Assembly: GCF_030419005.1 (NCBI RefSeq)
Contig: NZ_CP106951.1
Location: forward strand, 2,914,001 to 2,978,000
Length of the DNA stretch: 64,000 nucleotides
Reading direction: 5' to 3'
Source of the DNA: Eleftheria terrae
Lineage (GTDB): Bacteria > Pseudomonadota > Gammaproteobacteria > Burkholderiales > Burkholderiaceae_C
Position numbers and translations under genes: made by a program. This document shows positions 16,811 to 27,065 of this stretch, in pieces. Position 1 is the stretch's first letter. Each line of letters starts with the position of its first letter. The notes beneath the pieces were generated by a model. It had not been told where the DNA came from. It ran no database searches and saw only the letters and a program-made list of their open reading frames with translations.

Positions 16811-17977
16811 TGTCATAGCTACGACTTGATCTGACATTACCCTTGCCCGACAGGGCGTTCAAGGAAGTCAGATGACACAAGATCAGAAGATCATTCGCAA
16901 CAAGATCGGGCTATTGAAGCTGGCGCAGACGCTGGGCAGCGTATCAGAAGCATGCAAGGTGCTGGGTTTCAGCCGAGACAGCTTCTACCGCTTCAAGGAA
17001 CTGTACGAGACGGGCGGAGAAACGGCGCTCGCAGAGATCTCCCGCAAGAAGCCCAACCTGAAGAACCGGGCGGACCCCATCATCGAGCGAGCGGTGATCG
17101 ACTTCGCGCTGGAGCAGCCGGCATACGGCCAGGTGCGCGTTGCCAACGAGTTGAGAAAGCGCGCCATCAGCGTATCACCCGCCGGCGTGCGCACGATCTG
17201 GCTGCGCCATGACTTGCAGACCTTCCAACTGCGCCTGAAGGCGCTGTCGGCCAAGGTGGCGCAGGAGGGCGTGATTCTCACAGAGGATCAGGTCCGTGCG
17301 CTGGAGAAGGCCAAGCAGGAGAAGGAAGCGCACGGCGAGATCGAGACAGAGCACCCGGGCTACCTCGGCTCGCAGGACACCTACTACGTGGGCAATCTCA
17401 AAGGCGTAGGGCGCATCTACCAGCAGACCTTCATCGACACGTACAGCAAGCTCGCGTTCGTCAAACTCTACGACCGCAAGCATGCGATCACGGCGGCGGA
17501 TATGCTCAACGACCGGGTGCTGCCGTTCTTCGAGGAACACGGGGTGCCGCTGCTGCGCATCCTGACCGACCGTGGCAGCGAGTACTGCGGCAACCGGGAG
17601 ACGCACGAGTTCGCGCTGTATCTGGACCTGGAGAACATCGAGCACACGCGCACGCGCACGAAGAGGCCTCAGACCAACGGGATCTGCGAGCGCTTCCATC
17701 AGACCATCCAGAACGAGTTCTACGCCAGCGCCTTCCGGCGCAAGCTGTACAACTCGCTGGACGAACTGCAGGTGGACGTTGACGAGTGGATGCAGAGCTA
17801 CAACGCCGAGCGGACGCACTCGGGCAAGTACTGCTACGGTAAGACGCCGCTGCAGACCTTTATCGAGAGTGCAACGCTGGCGTACGATAAACAGCTGGAT
17901 CAGATCAAGCAGACACCTCACGCCGATACGGCCGTCGCTTGACGGCTTGTCTGTCAGATCAAGTCTCGACTAGGACA
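16811..17977 (+). mobile_element. IS481-like insertion sequence, copy 2 (intact)
   Basis: 1167 bp with the same ends as copy 1. The transposase is intact. Flanks do not match (CGTCAGC at the left, CATCGTG at the right), so a deletion or recombination took place after insertion; the right end abuts an IS3 remnant. Confidence 0.9.
16872..17942 (+). CDS. IS481-like transposase (intact)
   Basis: 356 aa. N-terminal helix-turn-helix ([20 protein letters not shown]), a second HTH-like region ([20 protein letters not shown]), then an integrase core with catalytic residues in the FIDTYSKLAF, ILTDRGSEYCG and NGICERFHQT blocks. This is the only one of three copies able to encode a full protein, so it may act in trans on the other two. 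An AAGGAAGTCAG stretch precedes the ATG. Confidence 0.92.
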   Translation: MTQDQKIIRNKIGLLKLAQTLGSVSEACKVLGFSRDSFYRFKELYETGGETALAEISRKKPNLKNRADPIIERAVIDFALEQPAYGQVRVANELRKRAISVSPAGVRTIWLRHDLQTFQLRLKALSAKVAQEGVILTEDQVRALEKAKQEKEAHGEIETEHPGYLGSQDTYYVGNLKGVGRIYQQTFIDTYSKLAFVKLYDRKHAITAADMLNDRVLPFFEEHGVPLLRILTDRGSEYCGNRETHEFALYLDLENIEHTRTRTKRPQTNGICERFHQTIQNEFYASAFRRKLYNSLDELQVDVDEWMQSYNAERTHSGKYCYGKTPLQTFIESATLAYDKQLDQIKQTPHADTAVA

Positions 17978-18258
17978 CATCGTGCTGCTCACGCGCCAAC
18001 CCACGATGCGCCGTGCGTACACGTCAACCACGAAGGCCACGTACAGCCAGGCTCGCCAGGTGCTGACGTAGGTGAAGGTGAAGTCCGAGACCCAGAGCTG
18101 GTTGGGTCGTTCGGCCTTAAAGACGCCACTGACCCGGTCGAGCGGGCACGGTGCCTTGGAATCGCTGACGGTGCGTGCGCACTGCCTTGCCGCGGCGCAC
18201 GCCCTGCAGGCTCAAGCGGCGCATGAGCTGTGGGATTCGCAGACATCGTTTCACTTTT
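17978..18258 (-). pseudogene. IS3-family OrfB remnant
   Basis: Minus-strand text QLMRRLSLQGVRRGKAVRTH, then after a frameshift [20 protein letters not shown] and [20 protein letters not shown]. It matches the intact OrfB at 24775-25717. The fragment is cut by IS copy 2 at 17977. The 25 bases encoding the VKRCLRIP part (18236-18258) recur at 42647-42671 beside IS copy 3. Confidence 0.7.
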
Positions 18259-18527
18259 TTGGCTTGACGCCACCCCCTGCTTGGTCGCTCCGCTTTGAGC
18301 GGGCAGAGGGCGACCCGGCAACGATTTGGTCGGTCTTCCAAGCGCTGTAGCGAAGGCGTTCCTTGGAGCAGTCGTATAGAGCAGCGACCTCTTCATGTAG
18401 GGGCGTCTTTGCTGCCAGTTCGCCAACCCGTTCAGCCGGTGTTCGGCCCTTCAGACTCCCATGCGAACGGCGCCAGTTGTACTCGAATTGCCATTCTTCG
18501 ATAAGCTGGGCAATGCGTGGATCCTTG
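18259..18527 (-). pseudogene. IS481-type transposase remnant (C-terminal end)
   Basis: Reads LTKDPRIAQLIEEWQFEYNW, RRSHGSLKGRTPAERVGELA, AKTPLHEEVAALYDCSKERL. This is the C-terminal 'W..yYNw.RpHssL.G.tPaer' region typical of IS481-type transposases, different from the three copies of the other IS. Cut at 18527 by the IS66 element. Confidence 0.65.
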
Positions 18528-18555
18528 GTAAGCGTCGCCGGTCGACACCTTGACA

Positions 18556-20145
18556 TCAGGCTGCCTGTAGTTCCTCGGTACCGCCGCGGATCAGCCGGCT
18601 CACCACGTTCCACGGCAGCAAGTCCGCCACTCGATCCACTCGATCCACGCGATGTTCGCCGATGTGTTCCAGCACATGCGCCAGGTACGCCTGCGGGTCC
18701 AGGCCATTCAGCTTGGCCGTTCCGATGAGACAATAAAACGTTGCCGACCGCTCGCCTCCTGCATCAGATCCGGCGAACAACCAGTTCTTCCTGCCAAGGG
18801 CCACCGCCCGGATCTCGCGTTCGGCGGCGTTGTTGTCGATTTCTACGCGCCCGTCCTCGGCGTAGCGCACGAGCGCAGGCCAGCGGCCCAGCGAGTAGCG
18901 AATGGCCCGGGCGAGTTCGGACTTCGACGAGGTGGCCGCCAGCACGCTGTCCATCCACCTTCGCAGTGCCTGTAGCTTCGGCACCGCCTGGTCCTGCCTC
19001 ACCCGCCACCGCTCGTCGGGCGGCCGGCCGCGAACGTGCCGCTCGATCTCGTATAACTCGGCGATGCGCTGCAACGCCTCGTGGGCCTGCGGCGACTTCG
19101 TCGCCTGGTTCAGCTCGAAGAACTTGCGCCGGGCATGCGCCCAGCAGGCTGCCTCGACCACCCGGCCTTGCTCGTACAGCGCCTCGAAGCCCGTATAGCC
19201 GTCGGCCTGCAAGATGCCGGTGAACCGCTTCAGGTGTTCCTGTGGCCGCTCGCCCTTGCGGTCGGGCGAATACTGGAACCACACCGCCGGCGGCGCCTGG
19301 CTGCCCATCGGCCGCTCGTCTCGCACGTACGCCCACAGCCGCCCGGTCTTCGTGCGTCCCTTGCCGGGCGCGAGCACCGCCACCGGTGTGTCGTCGGCGT
19401 GCAGCTTCTCGGCGCTGAGCACGTACTGCTGCAGCGCGTCCATCAAGGGCTCCAGCAGGCGCGAGGCACCACCCACCCAGTCGGCCAGCGTCGAGCGCTC
19501 CAGCTCCACCCCCTCGCGGGCGTAGAGCTCGCTCTGGCGGTACAGGGGCAGGTGGTCGGCGAACTTGCTGACCAGCACGTGTGCCAGCAGGTTCGAGCCC
19601 GCCAGGCCACGCGCGATCGGGCGACTCGGCGCCGGCATCTGGATCAGGGTCTGGCACCGCGGGCACGAGTACTTCGGCCGCACATGCCGCACGACCTTGA
19701 AGCGCTGCCGCACCAGCTCCAGCACCTCGGCCACATCCTCGCCGACGTAGCGAAGCTTGCCGCCGCACTCGCTGCAGTTGCACGCCGGCTCATGACGTAC
19801 CGTCTCGCGTGGCAAGTGCGGCGGCAGCGGCTTGCGTGCAGGGGGATGATGCGCAGGTGTGGACGCCGCCGTGTTCTGCGCCTCGCCGTCCGGCAGGGCG
19901 CTGCACCGGGTCTCGAGGTCTTCGACCAGCAACTCCAGCTGCTCGATGTGCTCCAGGCGCTCGGAACTCGCGCCGAACTTGTCGCGCTTGAGCCGGGCGA
20001 CCTCCAGCTTGAGCTTCTCGACCAGCAGACGCTCCAGCAGCAGCTCACGCTCGCGTTGCGCGAGGCGGTCCTTGAGCGCTTCGTAGTCTTCGACGGAGAT
20101 CGCGGCCACGGGCTGTACTGTGCCAACGGCCCGGTCCGCTCGCAA
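18556..20145 (-). CDS. tnpC: IS66 transposase TnpC
   Basis: About 529 aa, the usual size. N-terminal leucine-rich coiled coil (ERELLLERLLVEKLKLEVAR), zinc-finger-like CNCSECGGKLR and CPRC pairs, then the DDE core: LHADDTPVAVL (first Asp), LQADGYTGFEAL (second Asp), VEIDNNAAEREIRAVALGRK (Glu) and FAGSDAGGERSATFY. All catalytic residues are present. A TTG at 20145 opens the frame; a GTG at about 20106 is another possible start. Confidence 0.93.
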   Translation of the reverse strand: MRADRAVGTVQPVAAISVEDYEALKDRLAQRERELLLERLLVEKLKLEVARLKRDKFGASSERLEHIEQLELLVEDLETRCSALPDGEAQNTAASTPAHHPPARKPLPPHLPRETVRHEPACNCSECGGKLRYVGEDVAEVLELVRQRFKVVRHVRPKYSCPRCQTLIQMPAPSRPIARGLAGSNLLAHVLVSKFADHLPLYRQSELYAREGVELERSTLADWVGGASRLLEPLMDALQQYVLSAEKLHADDTPVAVLAPGKGRTKTGRLWAYVRDERPMGSQAPPAVWFQYSPDRKGERPQEHLKRFTGILQADGYTGFEALYEQGRVVEAACWAHARRKFFELNQATKSPQAHEALQRIAELYEIERHVRGRPPDERWRVRQDQAVPKLQALRRWMDSVLAATSSKSELARAIRYSLGRWPALVRYAEDGRVEIDNNAAEREIRAVALGRKNWLFAGSDAGGERSATFYCLIGTAKLNGLDPQAYLAHVLEHIGEHRVDRVDRVADLLPWNVVSRLIRGGTEELQAA

Positions 20146-20166
20146 CCGCGTTGACCGCCGGTTACC

Positions 20167-20514
20167 TCACACCGCCATCTCCGGCTGCCAGGTCCGTACG
20201 GGCATCCGCCAGTCGATGCCTTCCAGGAGCATCGACAGCTGTGCTGGGGTGAGCGATACGGCACCCGAGGTGGCCTGCGGCCAGACGAAGCGGCCACGCT
20301 CCAGGCGCTTGCTCAACAGCAGCAGGCCCTGGCCATCGAACCACAGCACCTTGAGCATGTCGCCGCGCTTGCCGCGGAAGACAATCACGTGGCCGGAGTA
20401 CGGGTTGTTGGCCAGCGCGGTCTGCACCAGGGCCGCCAGGCCGTCGAAGCCCTTGCGCATGTCGGTGTGGCCGGCCGCGATCCACACCCGCGTGCTCGGC
20501 GGCAGGCCCAGCAT
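20167..20514 (-). CDS. tnpB: IS66 accessory protein TnpB
   Basis: 115 aa. Contains the TnpB hallmarks: VWIAAGHTDMRKGFDGLAAL, GHVIVFRGKRGDMLKVLWFD, GQGLLLLSKRLERGRFVWPQ. Its ATG overlaps the TGA of tnpA as TGATG, which implies coupled translation. TnpB is needed for transposition in this family; its exact activity is not known. A C-terminal remnant of a second tnpB is at 7033. Confidence 0.93.
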   Translation of the reverse strand: MLGLPPSTRVWIAAGHTDMRKGFDGLAALVQTALANNPYSGHVIVFRGKRGDMLKVLWFDGQGLLLLSKRLERGRFVWPQATSGAVSLTPAQLSMLLEGIDWRMPVRTWQPEMAV

Positions 20515-20897
20515 CAGCCATGGACCTCGCTTACGGCCTTCAGCACCTCGCGCAGCGTGCCGGCGTCGACGTGAGCCGGCACGATGATGCGGACGCTCTG
20601 GATCCCGATCTCGATGGGCGAAGCTGTCGGAGCGACCGTCGGGCTCAGTGCCCGATCGCAGACGCTCACCGGTAGTAGCGCCGGTGGCAGCGCCTGCCTG
20701 CCCTCGGGTCGCTCCTTGCACCAGCGCCGCGCCAGGTTCGCGTTGACGCCGTACTTGAGCGCGACGCCCGAAAGCGAGGCGCCCGGTACCCGACAAGCAT
20801 CGACCACCGTCTGCTTGAATTCCTCAGCATGCGGGCGTCGCTTACGAGGCGTGCTGGCTGCACTCTTGCCACTCTTGTTAGCGTCCACTATGTCCAT
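20514..20897 (-). CDS. tnpA: IS66 accessory protein TnpA
   Basis: 127 aa from ATG 20897 (MDIVDANKSGKSAASTPRKR). A helix-turn-helix reads FKQTVVDACRVPGASLSGVA, LKYGVNANLARRWCKE, as expected for IS66 TnpA. An in-frame start 30 bases upstream is possible. The C-terminal half is beta-rich (IEIGIQSVRIIVPAHVDAGT). Confidence 0.9.
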   Translation of the reverse strand: MDIVDANKSGKSAASTPRKRRPHAEEFKQTVVDACRVPGASLSGVALKYGVNANLARRWCKERPEGRQALPPALLPVSVCDRALSPTVAPTASPIEIGIQSVRIIVPAHVDAGTLREVLKAVSEVHG

Positions 20898-20964
20898 AGT
20901 GGGAACTATCCAACGCCCTCGGGACATGGATCAATGTGCCCAGACCGGACGCATACGTTCAAGA

Positions 20965-21090
20965 TGGAATGGCGGAACGCCTACCGGACCACGGCAGCAA
21001 GGACCTGTTCGCCCACTTCAAGGAAATCCGGGGCAACGCGAGGAACCGCATCCTCCTTCACGCTAGGCAGCCCGGGCACAGCGAGTTCAC
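20965..21090 (+). pseudogene. cold-shock protein remnant
   Basis: Reads [20 protein letters not shown], matching [20 protein letters not shown] of the intact csp at 15500-15709, and degrades on both sides. The RNP1 part is missing. It lies between IS66 and the MITE. Confidence 0.65.
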
Positions 21091-21095
21091 GCTTA

Positions 21096-21207
21096 GAGCG
21101 GCTAACAAAACTCTTCTGGCGTCGTTGCGCCGCCTTGCCGTACCGGTCGTACTGTCTGCGGCGGCGCGCCTAGCCAGAACCGCTGCGCTGAGTTTTGTTA
21201 GCCGCTC
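21096..21207. mobile_element. 112-bp MITE, copy 1
   Basis: Perfect terminal inverted repeats GAGCGGCTAACAAAAC...GTTTTGTTAGCCGCTC and a 3-bp direct repeat TTA on each side (21093-21095, 21208-21210). No coding capacity. Identical in sequence to the copy at 35684-35795. TNA target and repeat style suggest mobilisation by an IS5-family (IS1031-like) transposase, which is not in the window. Confidence 0.88.
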
Positions 21208-21489
21208 TTAATCCTTCATCTGCTGTTTTCGGCCAATGATTGCATAGGCCCGCAGCGCTTCTAAGCACGGCACGATTCCAACCAGGCTGCACCAGGCCCC
21301 GAAATTCGCAACGTCCATGCGGAAGGGCGAAGCGACTAGCCCCACCCCCAGCGCTAAGAGGCGGCCTTCTTCCACGAGTGTGAGCCACTCAAGGTACGTC
21401 TGGGGAAACTTTGGGTCCGACTGGCAAAGAAGGCTCAGTTGGCTGAATTCAGAAGCCGAAAGTTCGATGCCTGCAAAGTCCTTCTTCAC
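21208..21489 (-). CDS. hypothetical protein, 93 aa, stop at a MITE edge
   Basis: GTG start at 21489 with GGGAG five bases upstream. Product begins with Val-to-Met KKDFAGIELSASEFSQLSLL, then QTYLEWLTLVEEGRLLALGV and FGAWCSLVGIVPCLEALRAY, with a hydrophobic central part but no firm membrane helix. The TAA stop coincides with the TTA/TAA target duplication of the MITE, so the stop was either already there or was made by the insertion. Function unknown. Confidence 0.6.
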   Translation of the reverse strand: MKKDFAGIELSASEFSQLSLLCQSDPKFPQTYLEWLTLVEEGRLLALGVGLVASPFRMDVANFGAWCSLVGIVPCLEALRAYAIIGRKQQMKD

Positions 21490-22023
21490 TGCTACTCCCG
21501 GGTAAGCGCGCGATGGTACCCCGTCGCGGTGTTGATCCTGTGTTTCGTTCCATCGGCATCGGCGCTGCCCTTGCAGCGTGGCCACTTCCACATTCCGCGG
21601 GCAACCTGGCGCCTGGCCTCGGTGTTGGGCCAAGTTTCGGCGGGTCCTCTGCTGGAGTCGGCGCGTTCCCCTCAGGCCGAGCCGCCGTTTCAACTTGCAA
21701 CTCGAGAATACGTGTGCGAGCTGCGTACCTCGTCCATGCGATACGGTCGATAGTTGGAGAGGAGATTCCCAACGATCAACCCTCCGATTCGGAGTGGAAT
21801 GCTATAGGTGCGAGCGCAAATGCCTTCAATGCGGCCTTCGCGGAGCAACAAAGTATGGACCAGCTTCAATGCCGAAAGCATGCCTGACTTAGAATGACTC
21901 TCACAGAGAGTGAAAGGGCATGCGTCACAAGGCACTCGAGGCTGACTTGGCTCGAGACCGTAGCACCCTCCCGCGTTCCTCGCTGGTATCCAAGCGCTGT
22001 TCTCATCATCACCCGGAGCCCAG
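21490..22023. other. intergenic stretch without a supported gene
   Basis: Between two divergent genes. Short frames on both strands lack ribosome binding sites or recognisable features. Probably holds the promoters of both. Confidence 0.45.
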
Positions 22024-24624
22024 ATGCTTCAGACATCCAGTCGACCGCGCGCGCCCGAAACCTCACGCACTGGCCACTTCGTCCGCTTTTATGACGAAGA
22101 CGCATTCTTGCTCGAGGAGGTGGGCGAATTCCTTGAAAGCGCGCTGTGTGCCGGAGGCGTGGGGATTGTCATCGCGGCTGAAGAGCATTTGACTGTGCTG
22201 CAAAGGCGGCTCAGCGTCTTCAGGTGCGCCACGGGTCCGGACCAGCTCGGTCCGGGGCAATGGCTTGCCCTCGATGCCCAAGCCACATTGAATCGTTTCA
22301 TGCAGCAAGGGTGGCCAGACGAAGCGCGGTTCCTTGAAAGCGTCGGCGCCTGCGTTGCACGGGCCGCGGCGATAGGCGCACCAGTGCACGCCTTTGGGGA
22401 AATGGTGGCCCTCCTCTGCGCACAAGGGAATTTCCAGGCGGCCATCCGTCTTGAGGAGCTCTGGAATGCCCTGGTGAAAAAGTATGAATTTCACCTCTTT
22501 TGTGCCTACCCGTTCCGCCTTTTCAATGATGCCGACCACATCGTCGCCTTCCAAAAAGTGTGTGGTGCCCACCATCATGTTTGCGCCAGCGAACAGCTTT
22601 CGCTGACCCGGGAACCGGCAGATTTGCATCGCCTCGTCGCAATGTGGCAACAAAGGGCGAACGCACTGGAAATCGAGGTCGCCCGACGCCAGGCAGCAGA
22701 GAAGGCGTTGCACCACCGTGAAAAGGAACTGGCCGACTTCGTCGAGAACGCAGCTGAGGGGCTGCACCGTGTCGCCGGCGACGGGACGATACTGTGGGCA
22801 AACCGTGCGGAACTCGAGATGCTGGGATACCACCGCGACGAGTACGTGGGTCACCACCTCTCCAAATTCCATGTCGACCCCGATGTGCTGAATTCGATCC
22901 TTGCGACACTCAACGCCGGGGGCACGCTGCGCGACCAACCGGCTCGATTGCGTTGCAAAGACGGCAGCATCAAGCAGGTGTTGATCCATTCCAATGCCTG
23001 CTTCGAGGACGGGAAGCTGGCCTATACCCGGTGCTTCACACGTGATGCCACCGACCGCGTCGCGCGCCAAGAAGCCGAAGCACGGCTGAGAAGGGTGCTG
23101 ACCCATGCGCCGGTGGCTGCCGCGCTGCTTGTTGGCGCCGAGCACGTGTTCGGCTTGGCGAACGAGCGTTATTGCGAAATGGTGGGATGCGATGACCTTG
23201 TTGGCAAGACGCTGGCGGAGGCACTGCCGCAATGGGACCGGTCAGACCTTGGGCGGGAGCTGCATCGGGTGTACGTGACCGGCGAGCGGTTCTCAGCGGA
23301 GGAGTACCTCCTTGAACGGGGCACCGGCGAGGAGCGGTTCTTCAAGTTCAATCTAGAGCCACTCCGAGCGGACGACGGGACGGTGGATGGCGTGATCCTG
23401 ATCGCCGTCGATGTCACCGAGCAGGTGGGCAATCGACGGCGGCTTGAACGCGCCTATGCAGAGCGTGAGCGGCTGCTTGCGGAGTTGCAGGAAGCCAGTC
23501 GCGCAAAGGATGAATTCCTGGCCATGCTTGGTCACGAGCTGCGCAACCCTCTCTCTCCTATCGTCACTGCGCTTCAGCTGATGCGCATGCGCGGCGACAC
23601 CGGCACGAGCCGGGAGCAGGCGATCATTCAGCGCCAGCTCGATCATCTTGTCCGGCTAGTCGACGATCTCCTCGATATATCAAAAGTTGCGCGGGGGAAA
23701 ATTGAGCTGAAGCAAGAGCGGGTGCGTATCTCGGACGTGCTGAACAAGGCCGTTGAGATGTCCAGCCCGCTGCTGGAGCAACGCGGCCACCGCCTGTCGG
23801 TGAGCATCGACGACCGGTTGTATGTCCAAGGCGATTCAGTACGGCTGGCCCAGGTGGTGTCCAACCTCATGACCAATGCTGCCCGCTATACGGACGTTGG
23901 AGGCGATATCCGCCTGAGTGCAAGCCGTTCGAGCGACGAGTCCGTGGTCATCAGCGTCAAAGACAATGGGCAAGGCATTTCGGCGGAGATGTTGCCGCGC
24001 ATCTTTGACATCTTCTTTCAGGGCGCTCGAGACATCGCTCGCGTTGAAGGGGGACTGGGCATTGGCTTGGCGTTGGTGAAGAGTTTCGTGCTGCTGCATG
24101 GCGGCACTGTTTCCGCACAAAGTGAGGGGCCGGGACACGGGAGTGAGTTCACGATTCGGTTACCTATTGCCTTCGGAGAGGTGCCTGATAGCGCGAAGGA
24201 GGACCGTCCGGATAGTGAAATGCTCGTCCAGCCGTCTGGCTCCTGCGGTCTGCGCGTCCTGCTGGTGGACGACAATGTAGACGCGGCCGAATCGCTCGGG
24301 CATTTGCTGCGCGCGTACGGCCACGATGTTCGGATCGCGCATGACCCCGCGGAGGGATTGCGGCATATCGAGTCGTTCACGCCCGAGGTTGCAATCCTTG
24401 ACATCGGTCTTCCTGCGATGGACGGTTATACGCTAGCAGCCCGGATGCGCGAGTACCGGGACCTTGCCGCATGCCGCTTTGTTGCTCTGACAGGCTATGG
24501 ACAAGAGGTTGATCGAATTCGCAGCGAGGCTGCCGGCTTCGATCTCCACTTGGTCAAGCCAGTGCCGCCGCAGTTGGTGCTCGATTTCGTTCAACGCGAT
24601 TGCTCCATGGCGTCAGAGCCGTAG
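22024..24624 (+). CDS. MEDS-PAS-PAS hybrid sensor histidine kinase
   Basis: 866 aa, soluble (no TM helix). GGAG box five bases before the ATG. Residues 17-180 form a MEDS/DcmR-type sensor domain (HFVRFYDEDAFLLEEVGEFL, GEMVALLCAQGNFQAAIRLE). Then PAS at about 245-345 (FVENAAEGLHRVAGDGTILW) and about 360-480, HisKA with the phospho-His in FLAMLGHELRNPLSP near residue 505, HATPase (VVSNLMTNAARYT, VKDNGQGI, GGLGIGLALVKS) and a C-terminal receiver (LRVLLVDDNVDAAESL, phospho-acceptor in VAILDIGLPAMDG). MEDS domains are known from methylotroph regulators and some phytochrome-like kinases; the ligand here is unknown. It stands alone, with no regulator gene beside it. Confidence 0.93.
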   Translation: MLQTSSRPRAPETSRTGHFVRFYDEDAFLLEEVGEFLESALCAGGVGIVIAAEEHLTVLQRRLSVFRCATGPDQLGPGQWLALDAQATLNRFMQQGWPDEARFLESVGACVARAAAIGAPVHAFGEMVALLCAQGNFQAAIRLEELWNALVKKYEFHLFCAYPFRLFNDADHIVAFQKVCGAHHHVCASEQLSLTREPADLHRLVAMWQQRANALEIEVARRQAAEKALHHREKELADFVENAAEGLHRVAGDGTILWANRAELEMLGYHRDEYVGHHLSKFHVDPDVLNSILATLNAGGTLRDQPARLRCKDGSIKQVLIHSNACFEDGKLAYTRCFTRDATDRVARQEAEARLRRVLTHAPVAAALLVGAEHVFGLANERYCEMVGCDDLVGKTLAEALPQWDRSDLGRELHRVYVTGERFSAEEYLLERGTGEERFFKFNLEPLRADDGTVDGVILIAVDVTEQVGNRRRLERAYAERERLLAELQEASRAKDEFLAMLGHELRNPLSPIVTALQLMRMRGDTGTSREQAIIQRQLDHLVRLVDDLLDISKVARGKIELKQERVRISDVLNKAVEMSSPLLEQRGHRLSVSIDDRLYVQGDSVRLAQVVSNLMTNAARYTDVGGDIRLSASRSSDESVVISVKDNGQGISAEMLPRIFDIFFQGARDIARVEGGLGIGLALVKSFVLLHGGTVSAQSEGPGHGSEFTIRLPIAFGEVPDSAKEDRPDSEMLVQPSGSCGLRVLLVDDNVDAAESLGHLLRAYGHDVRIAHDPAEGLRHIESFTPEVAILDIGLPAMDGYTLAARMREYRDLAACRFVALTGYGQEVDRIRSEAAGFDLHLVKPVPPQLVLDFVQRDCSMASEP

Positions 24625-24774
24625 ACGTCTCGATGTCTGTGTCCCACCTTGGGTGTAGGCAGTAGGGGCCGATGCTCCAGCGCGCTCGTCCGTTTCCGAT
24701 CACTGCGATCCCTCATCGGCTGACCGCGAAGGTGAACCGCCCCGGCTTTAGTGGAGGCTGGTTGGTTTAAGTGG

Positions 24775-26000
<1,226 letters not shown>

Positions 26001-26068
26001 GGCTCCATCTTCTCAAGAGTTGGAGCCTCCACAAATCCTGGGGCGATTCAGTCTGCCTCCTATGCTCA

Positions 26069-26106
26069 AAGGATAGGTCAGGCTTGTCTACCGGACCGGG
26101 AGCAGT
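26069..26106. repeat. 38-bp inverted copy of the 14949-14986 sequence
   Basis: GGATAGGTCAGGCTTGTCTA followed by CCGGACCGGGAGCAGT, the exact reverse complement of 14949-14986. It sits 18 bp outside the right end of the IS3 element and 135 bp from cheR. Probably a solitary end of another IS. Confidence 0.7.
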
Positions 26107-26241
26107 CCAATACTGCGCGGGTGCCATGCGGTCAACGCTTCGCAGGAACCAAGCAGCGTCCACACATGAGCCGACGTCTTGCCGATGCACCACCGTCCTG
26201 GCTGCAATACCACGTCGTTGGCTTGAAGTTACATCGCCGCG

Positions 26242-27045
26242 TCATGGCTTGCGGTAGATCGACGGCGCCAGCAGCGTGAGACCGGTCGCGAGGTCACTAA
26301 TGCTCTCCGAGTGCCCGATGCACAGGTGGCCGCCCGATGCCAACGCCGAGGTCACGCGCTGGACCACCTGGCGCTTGGTATCTCCGTTGAAATAGATCAT
26401 CACGTTGCGCAGGAACACCAAATCAAAGCTGCCGAGCGAGGGCAAGGGTTCATTCAAGTTGATTTGCTGAAACTGAACCCGCTGGCGCAACTCGCGCCGG
26501 ACCAGCAGCGTCCCCTCCTGCTCTCCGTGGCCCCGCAGACAGAAGCGCCGCAGGTATTCGGGGGGCGTCTGGCGTGCACGCTGTAGGTCGTAGTGCCCGG
26601 TTCGCGCCCGGTCCAGCACACGCTGGCTGATGTCGCTGCCCATCACCGACCAAGGCAGCGAGGGCATCAGGTCGGCGAGCACCATCGCAATGCTGTAGGC
26701 TTCTTCGCCAGTGGAGCTGGCCGCGCTCCAGACCGTCAGTGGTCGTGAGGCTGCGGCGGCGTCCTGCGCCAGCTGCCGCAGCAGCTGGAAGTGACGCGGC
26801 TCCCTGAAGAAGTAGGTCTCGTTAGTCGTGAGCAGGTCGACTGCGGTCTGCACTTCCTGCCGGTCCTGGCCGCACTGCAGCACCTCATAGTAGGCACCGA
26901 AGCTGGACAGGCCCCGTGCTTTCAGCCGCTTGCCCAGCCGACCAGCCACCAGCTGCTTCTTTGCAGCGGACATATGGATGCCGGCCGCGTTAAGGATGAA
27001 GCGCCGGAAACAGTCGAACTCGCTGTCGCTCAGAGTGGGATACAC
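26242..27045 (-). CDS. cheR: chemotaxis methyltransferase CheR
   Basis: 267 aa. Transfers methyl groups from S-adenosylmethionine to glutamates of chemoreceptors. N-terminal helical domain (FRRFILNAAGIHMSAAKKQL), then NETYFFREPRHF, the SAM site WSAASSTGEEAYSIAMVLAD, and LVFLRNVMIYFN, GGHLCIGHSES. Last gene of the chemotaxis operon, 20 bp after the receptor gene upstream of it. No cheB or cheD follows: the DNA beyond is IS-derived, so receptor demethylation must be supplied from elsewhere or be absent. Confidence 0.95.
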   Translation of the reverse strand: MYPTLSDSEFDCFRRFILNAAGIHMSAAKKQLVAGRLGKRLKARGLSSFGAYYEVLQCGQDRQEVQTAVDLLTTNETYFFREPRHFQLLRQLAQDAAAASRPLTVWSAASSTGEEAYSIAMVLADLMPSLPWSVMGSDISQRVLDRARTGHYDLQRARQTPPEYLRRFCLRGHGEQEGTLLVRRELRQRVQFQQINLNEPLPSLGSFDLVFLRNVMIYFNGDTKRQVVQRVTSALASGGHLCIGHSESISDLATGLTLLAPSIYRKP

Positions 27046-27065
27046 GCCATGCCTCCAGTCGCGGC

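Larger units (their letters stand above)
18528..20956 (-). mobile_element. IS66-family insertion sequence, complete
   Basis: About 2429 bp with GTA-starting imperfect inverted repeats (GTAAGCGTCGCCGGTCGACA at the left; GTATGCGTCCGGTCTGGGCA on the opposite strand at the right). Carries tnpA, tnpB and tnpC in the canonical order on the minus strand. The 8 bases outside each end differ (GATCCTTG, GTTCAAGA), so no target duplication is visible. Confidence 0.88.

Noticed and set aside
17175..17921. Minus-strand frame of 248 codons, also seen at 12136-12777 and 40317-41021
   Set aside because: Occurs in all three IS copies only because it is antisense to the transposase.
19081..20154. 357-codon plus-strand frame
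   Set aside because: Antisense to IS66 tnpC.
21690..21935. 81-codon minus-strand frame in an A+T-richer stretch
   Set aside because: Protein-like composition but no ribosome binding site and no similarity I know; too weak to list as a gene.
24625..24732. Possible target duplication around the IS3 element at 24733-26050
   Set aside because: Bases outside the two ends (AGG and GTC) do not match, so simple insertion cannot be shown.
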